From NCBI GenBank assembly GCA_005882155.1, contig VBCQ01000076.1, positions 1 to 7,160 of the forward strand: a DNA stretch of 7,160 bases, in the 5' to 3' direction. The notes beneath the pieces are model-generated. The model searched no databases. It was not told the DNA's origin and saw nothing but the letters and a program-made list of their open reading frames with translations. This DNA is from Betaproteobacteria bacterium. Its GTDB lineage: Bacteria; Pseudomonadota; Gammaproteobacteria; Burkholderiales; Burkholderiaceae_C. Both the position numbers and the translations under genes were made by a program. This document shows, in pieces, positions 5,422 through 7,160 of the stretch. How positions within the stretch are numbered: position 1 is the stretch's first letter; the number at the start of each line of letters is the position of its first letter.

Positions 5422-6831
5422 CTATTTCACCCAGGTATTGAGCTGGATGATGGGAAGCAAAACGGCGAGCACGATCAGCAACACGACGCCACCCATCCCG
5501 ACGATCAGCAGCGGCTCGAGGATGGTCGCGGCCTGCATCGCCCGACGCTGCACTTCGGCGGCGAGCTGCTTGGCGGCGCGGTCGAGCATCTGCGGCAACT
5601 GGCCGGTTTGTTCGCCCAGCCGCGAGAACATCGCGAGCAGGCCGGGGAAGCGCTTCTTGCCGGCGAGCGCTGATGCGAGCGGCGCGCCTTCGCGCACCTG
5701 CACCAACGCTTCCATCGCATCGGCGCGCATCGCGCGATTCGACAGCGTCTCCGCGGCCGCTTGCAACGCTTTGAGGATCGGCACGCCGGCACCCGCGAGC
5801 ATCGCCAGCGTGCCGGCGAAGCGCGCCGCGTTGTAGCCGCGCGAGAGCCGGCCAATCAGCGGCAAGCCAAGCCAGCCGGCGTCGAAGCTTTCGCGGAACG
5901 CCGCGTTGCGAAGCATCACCGCGAGTGTCGCGCCGCCGGCCACAAGCGCGAGCAACAGCAGCCAACCGTAGCCGCGCAGAAACGCGCTGATGCCGAGCAT
6001 CGCGACGGTGAGCCCCGGCAGCGCGCGCTTGGAGCTCGCGAATACCGATGCGACCTGTGGGACGACGTAGGTGACGAGGAAGATCACGATGACGATCGAG
6101 ATCAGCGAGACGATCGCCGGGTAGAGCGTGGCGCCGATCAGCTTCGCCTTCAGCGCTTGACGTTCTTCGAGGTCGTCGGCAAGGCGCTCGAGCACCTGGC
6201 CCAACGCGCCGCTTTGCTCTCCGGCCGCGACCACGCCGCGGTACACCTCGTCGAACTCGCGCGGCGCGCTGCCGAGCGCGCGCGCAAACGACGAGCCGGC
6301 GTTGACTTCGGCACGCAGATGCGCGATCAGCTCGCGCTGTCGCGGGTCCTCGGCTTCGTCGCTCAACGACGTGAGGGCGCGCTCGAGCGGCAGGCCCAAC
6401 GCGCCGCTTTGCTCTCCGGCCGCGACCACGCCGCGGTACACCTCGTCGAACTCGCGCGGCGCGCTGCCGAGCGCGCGCGCAAACGACGAGCCGGCGTTGA
6501 CTTCGGCACGCAGATGCGCGATCAGCTCGCGCTGTCGCGGGTCCTCGGCTTCGTCGCTCAGCGACGTAAGAGCGCGCTCGAGGGGCAGACCGCTGCCGAC
6601 GAGGCCGGCAATCTGCCGTGTCCACACCGCGAGGCCGGTCGACGAGAAGACGCGCCGCGTGAAGCGCAGTCCCTGGCCCGGCGCTCCGGCCGCGGCGACC
6701 TGCGACACGTCCAGCGGCACCAGCGCTTGCGAGCGCAGCTGCGCTCGGGCGGCGCGCGCGTTGTCGGCTTCGAGCAGGCCGGTGGTCGACTTGCCGGCGG
6801 CGTCGAGGGCTTCGAATCGATAAGCAGGCAC
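5422..6831 (-). CDS. gspF: Type II secretion inner-membrane protein GspF, with 65-residue internal duplication
   Basis: GspF is the polytopic inner-membrane platform protein of the type II secretion system and works with the GspE ATPase. The start reads MPAYRFEALDAAGKSTTGLLEADN, typical of GspF, with a GTG start codon (6829-6831), 13 bases after the gspE stop. The first T2SSF domain (about 60-255) ends in a membrane segment near LYPAIVSLISIVIVIFLVTYVV (236-257); the second follows with segments near 286-306 and 440-462 and the usual LLAMFSRLGEQTGQLPQML block (398-416). Residues 82-146 and 147-211 are identical, a tandem repeat inside the cytoplasmic helical bundle of the first domain. The length of 469 aa falls to 404 without one copy, the usual family size of about 400. 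The insert is in frame and no stop is introduced, but it adds a second copy of half a compact bundle, so folding may be disturbed. The duplication may also be an assembly artefact. Confidence 0.93.
   Translation of the reverse strand: MPAYRFEALDAAGKSTTGLLEADNARAARAQLRSQALVPLDVSQVAAAGAPGQGLRFTRRVFSSTGLAVWTRQIAGLVGSGLPLERALTSLSDEAEDPRQRELIAHLRAEVNAGSSFARALGSAPREFDEVYRGVVAAGEQSGALGLPLERALTSLSDEAEDPRQRELIAHLRAEVNAGSSFARALGSAPREFDEVYRGVVAAGEQSGALGQVLERLADDLEERQALKAKLIGATLYPAIVSLISIVIVIFLVTYVVPQVASVFASSKRALPGLTVAMLGISAFLRGYGWLLLLALVAGGATLAVMLRNAAFRESFDAGWLGLPLIGRLSRGYNAARFAGTLAMLAGAGVPILKALQAAAETLSNRAMRADAMEALVQVREGAPLASALAGKKRFPGLLAMFSRLGEQTGQLPQMLDRAAKQLAAEVQRRAMQAATILEPLLIVGMGGVVLLIVLAVLLPIIQLNTWVK
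6199..6588 (-). repeat. Tandem duplication of 195 bp inside gspF
   Basis: The units are 6394-6588 (residues 82-146) and 6199-6393 (residues 147-211). Matching continues slightly beyond the units, and 6198-6365 is identical base for base with 6393-6560 (168 bp). All five mismatches are at one edge (6366, 6373, 6376, 6388, 6394 against +195), all synonymous. The 9-mer CTCGAGCGC (Leu-Glu-Arg) occurs at the same place in both units and again exactly one period later in the unduplicated sequence (QVLER). Confidence 0.95.
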
Positions 6832-6844
6832 TGCGTCGGCCCGG

Positions 6845-7160
6845 CTACTCGCGCGTCACCCGCATCACTTCTTCGGGCGAGGTGATGCCTTCGGTGATCA
6901 GCCGCTCGCCGTCTTCGCGCATCGAATGCAGGCCGGCCTGCTCGGCGGCGACGAACAGCTGCGACTCGGCGGCGCGGCTGTGGATCAGCGAGCGAATCTT
7001 GTCGTCGGCGACCATCAGCTCGTAGACGCCGGTTCGGCCCTTGTAGCCGGTGTTGGCGCATGCCGCGCAGCCGACCGGGTGATAGCGCTCGCGCGCATCG
7101 GCCTTCTTGCACACCGGGCAGAGCTTGCGAACCAGGCGCTGTGCCAGCACGCCGAGCAAG
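6845..7160 (-). CDS. gspE: Type II secretion ATPase GspE, C-terminal part (5' end outside window)
   Basis: The visible 105 codons are the C-terminus of the secretion ATPase that powers pseudopilus assembly with GspF. They show LGVLAQRLVRKLC, the tetracysteine zinc-binding element CPVC ... CAAC (C14, C17, C31, C34 of the visible part), NTGYKGRTGVYELMVADD and the closing helix region HSMREDGERLITEGITSPEEVMRVT, all standard for GspE. The Walker motifs lie outside the window. The apparent start near 7159 is an internal TTG leucine codon, not the gene start. It ends at TAG 6845-6847, directly before gspF in the usual E-F order; no gspG follows gspF here. Confidence 0.95.
   Translation of the reverse strand, partial: LLGVLAQRLVRKLCPVCKKADARERYHPVGCAACANTGYKGRTGVYELMVADDKIRSLIHSRAAESQLFVAAEQAGLHSMREDGERLITEGITSPEEVMRVTRE

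Noticed and set aside
5761..6885. Plus-strand open frame of 374 codons opposite gspF, itself showing a repeat
   Set aside because: It mirrors the gspF duplication on the other strand and is Arg/Ala-rich without recognisable domains.

Overview
The window looks like chromosomal DNA of a high-GC (about two-thirds by eye) betaproteobacterium, probably order Burkholderiales. This is inferred from codon use, from the gene families present (PF06189-type 5'-nucleotidase, a Lon-like AAA+ ATPase without a peptidase, Crp/Fnr regulators, gspE-gspF), and from the GC-rich repeat downstream of gspF, which resembles dispersed repeats I recall from Rubrivivax/Comamonadaceae-like genomes. No rRNA, tRNA, CRISPR array, transposase or phage gene is visible.

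Left part (1-2255). The 3' part of a Crp/Fnr-family regulator gene is followed after 3 bases by a 2-keto-3-deoxy-6-phosphogalactonate aldolase gene (dgoA-like). That reading frame is broken once by an in-frame TAG at 773-775, so it is annotated as a pseudogene or possible sequencing error. Converging on it, with 9 bases between stops, is a 5'-nucleotidase gene on the minus strand. The 196-base divergent region 2060-2255 separates the nucleotidase from the next operon and holds two inverted repeats.

Middle (2256-5268). A periplasmic ligand-binding protein gene (branched-chain amino-acid type, Tat-like signal) overlaps by an ATGA junction a second, complete Crp/Fnr regulator gene, paralogous to the first. 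Convergent to it lies a minus-strand gene for a Lon-like AAA+ ATPase with no peptidase domain. Its upstream region is the most information-rich noncoding stretch: a near-consensus sigma-54 promoter, a 7-bp hairpin in the predicted leader, and an 8-bp hairpin that would pair away most of the Shine-Dalgarno sequence.

Right part (5269-7160). Two direct copies of a 69-bp palindrome-rich repeat follow the stop of gspF. gspF and the 3' end of gspE, both on the minus strand, form part of a type II secretion operon. GspF carries a 65-residue tandem in-frame duplication; without it the protein would be 404 aa, the usual family size. Five synonymous mismatches clustered at one edge of an otherwise identical 195-bp repeat make this either a recent recombination event or an assembly chimera.

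The genes do not form one pathway. The window holds two small regulator-linked units (Crp/Fnr plus aldolase; binding protein plus Crp/Fnr), two single genes (nucleotidase, AAA+ ATPase) and the end of a secretion operon. I see no clear new multigene system; the best candidates for new biology are the regulatory leader of the AAA+ gene and the altered GspF.
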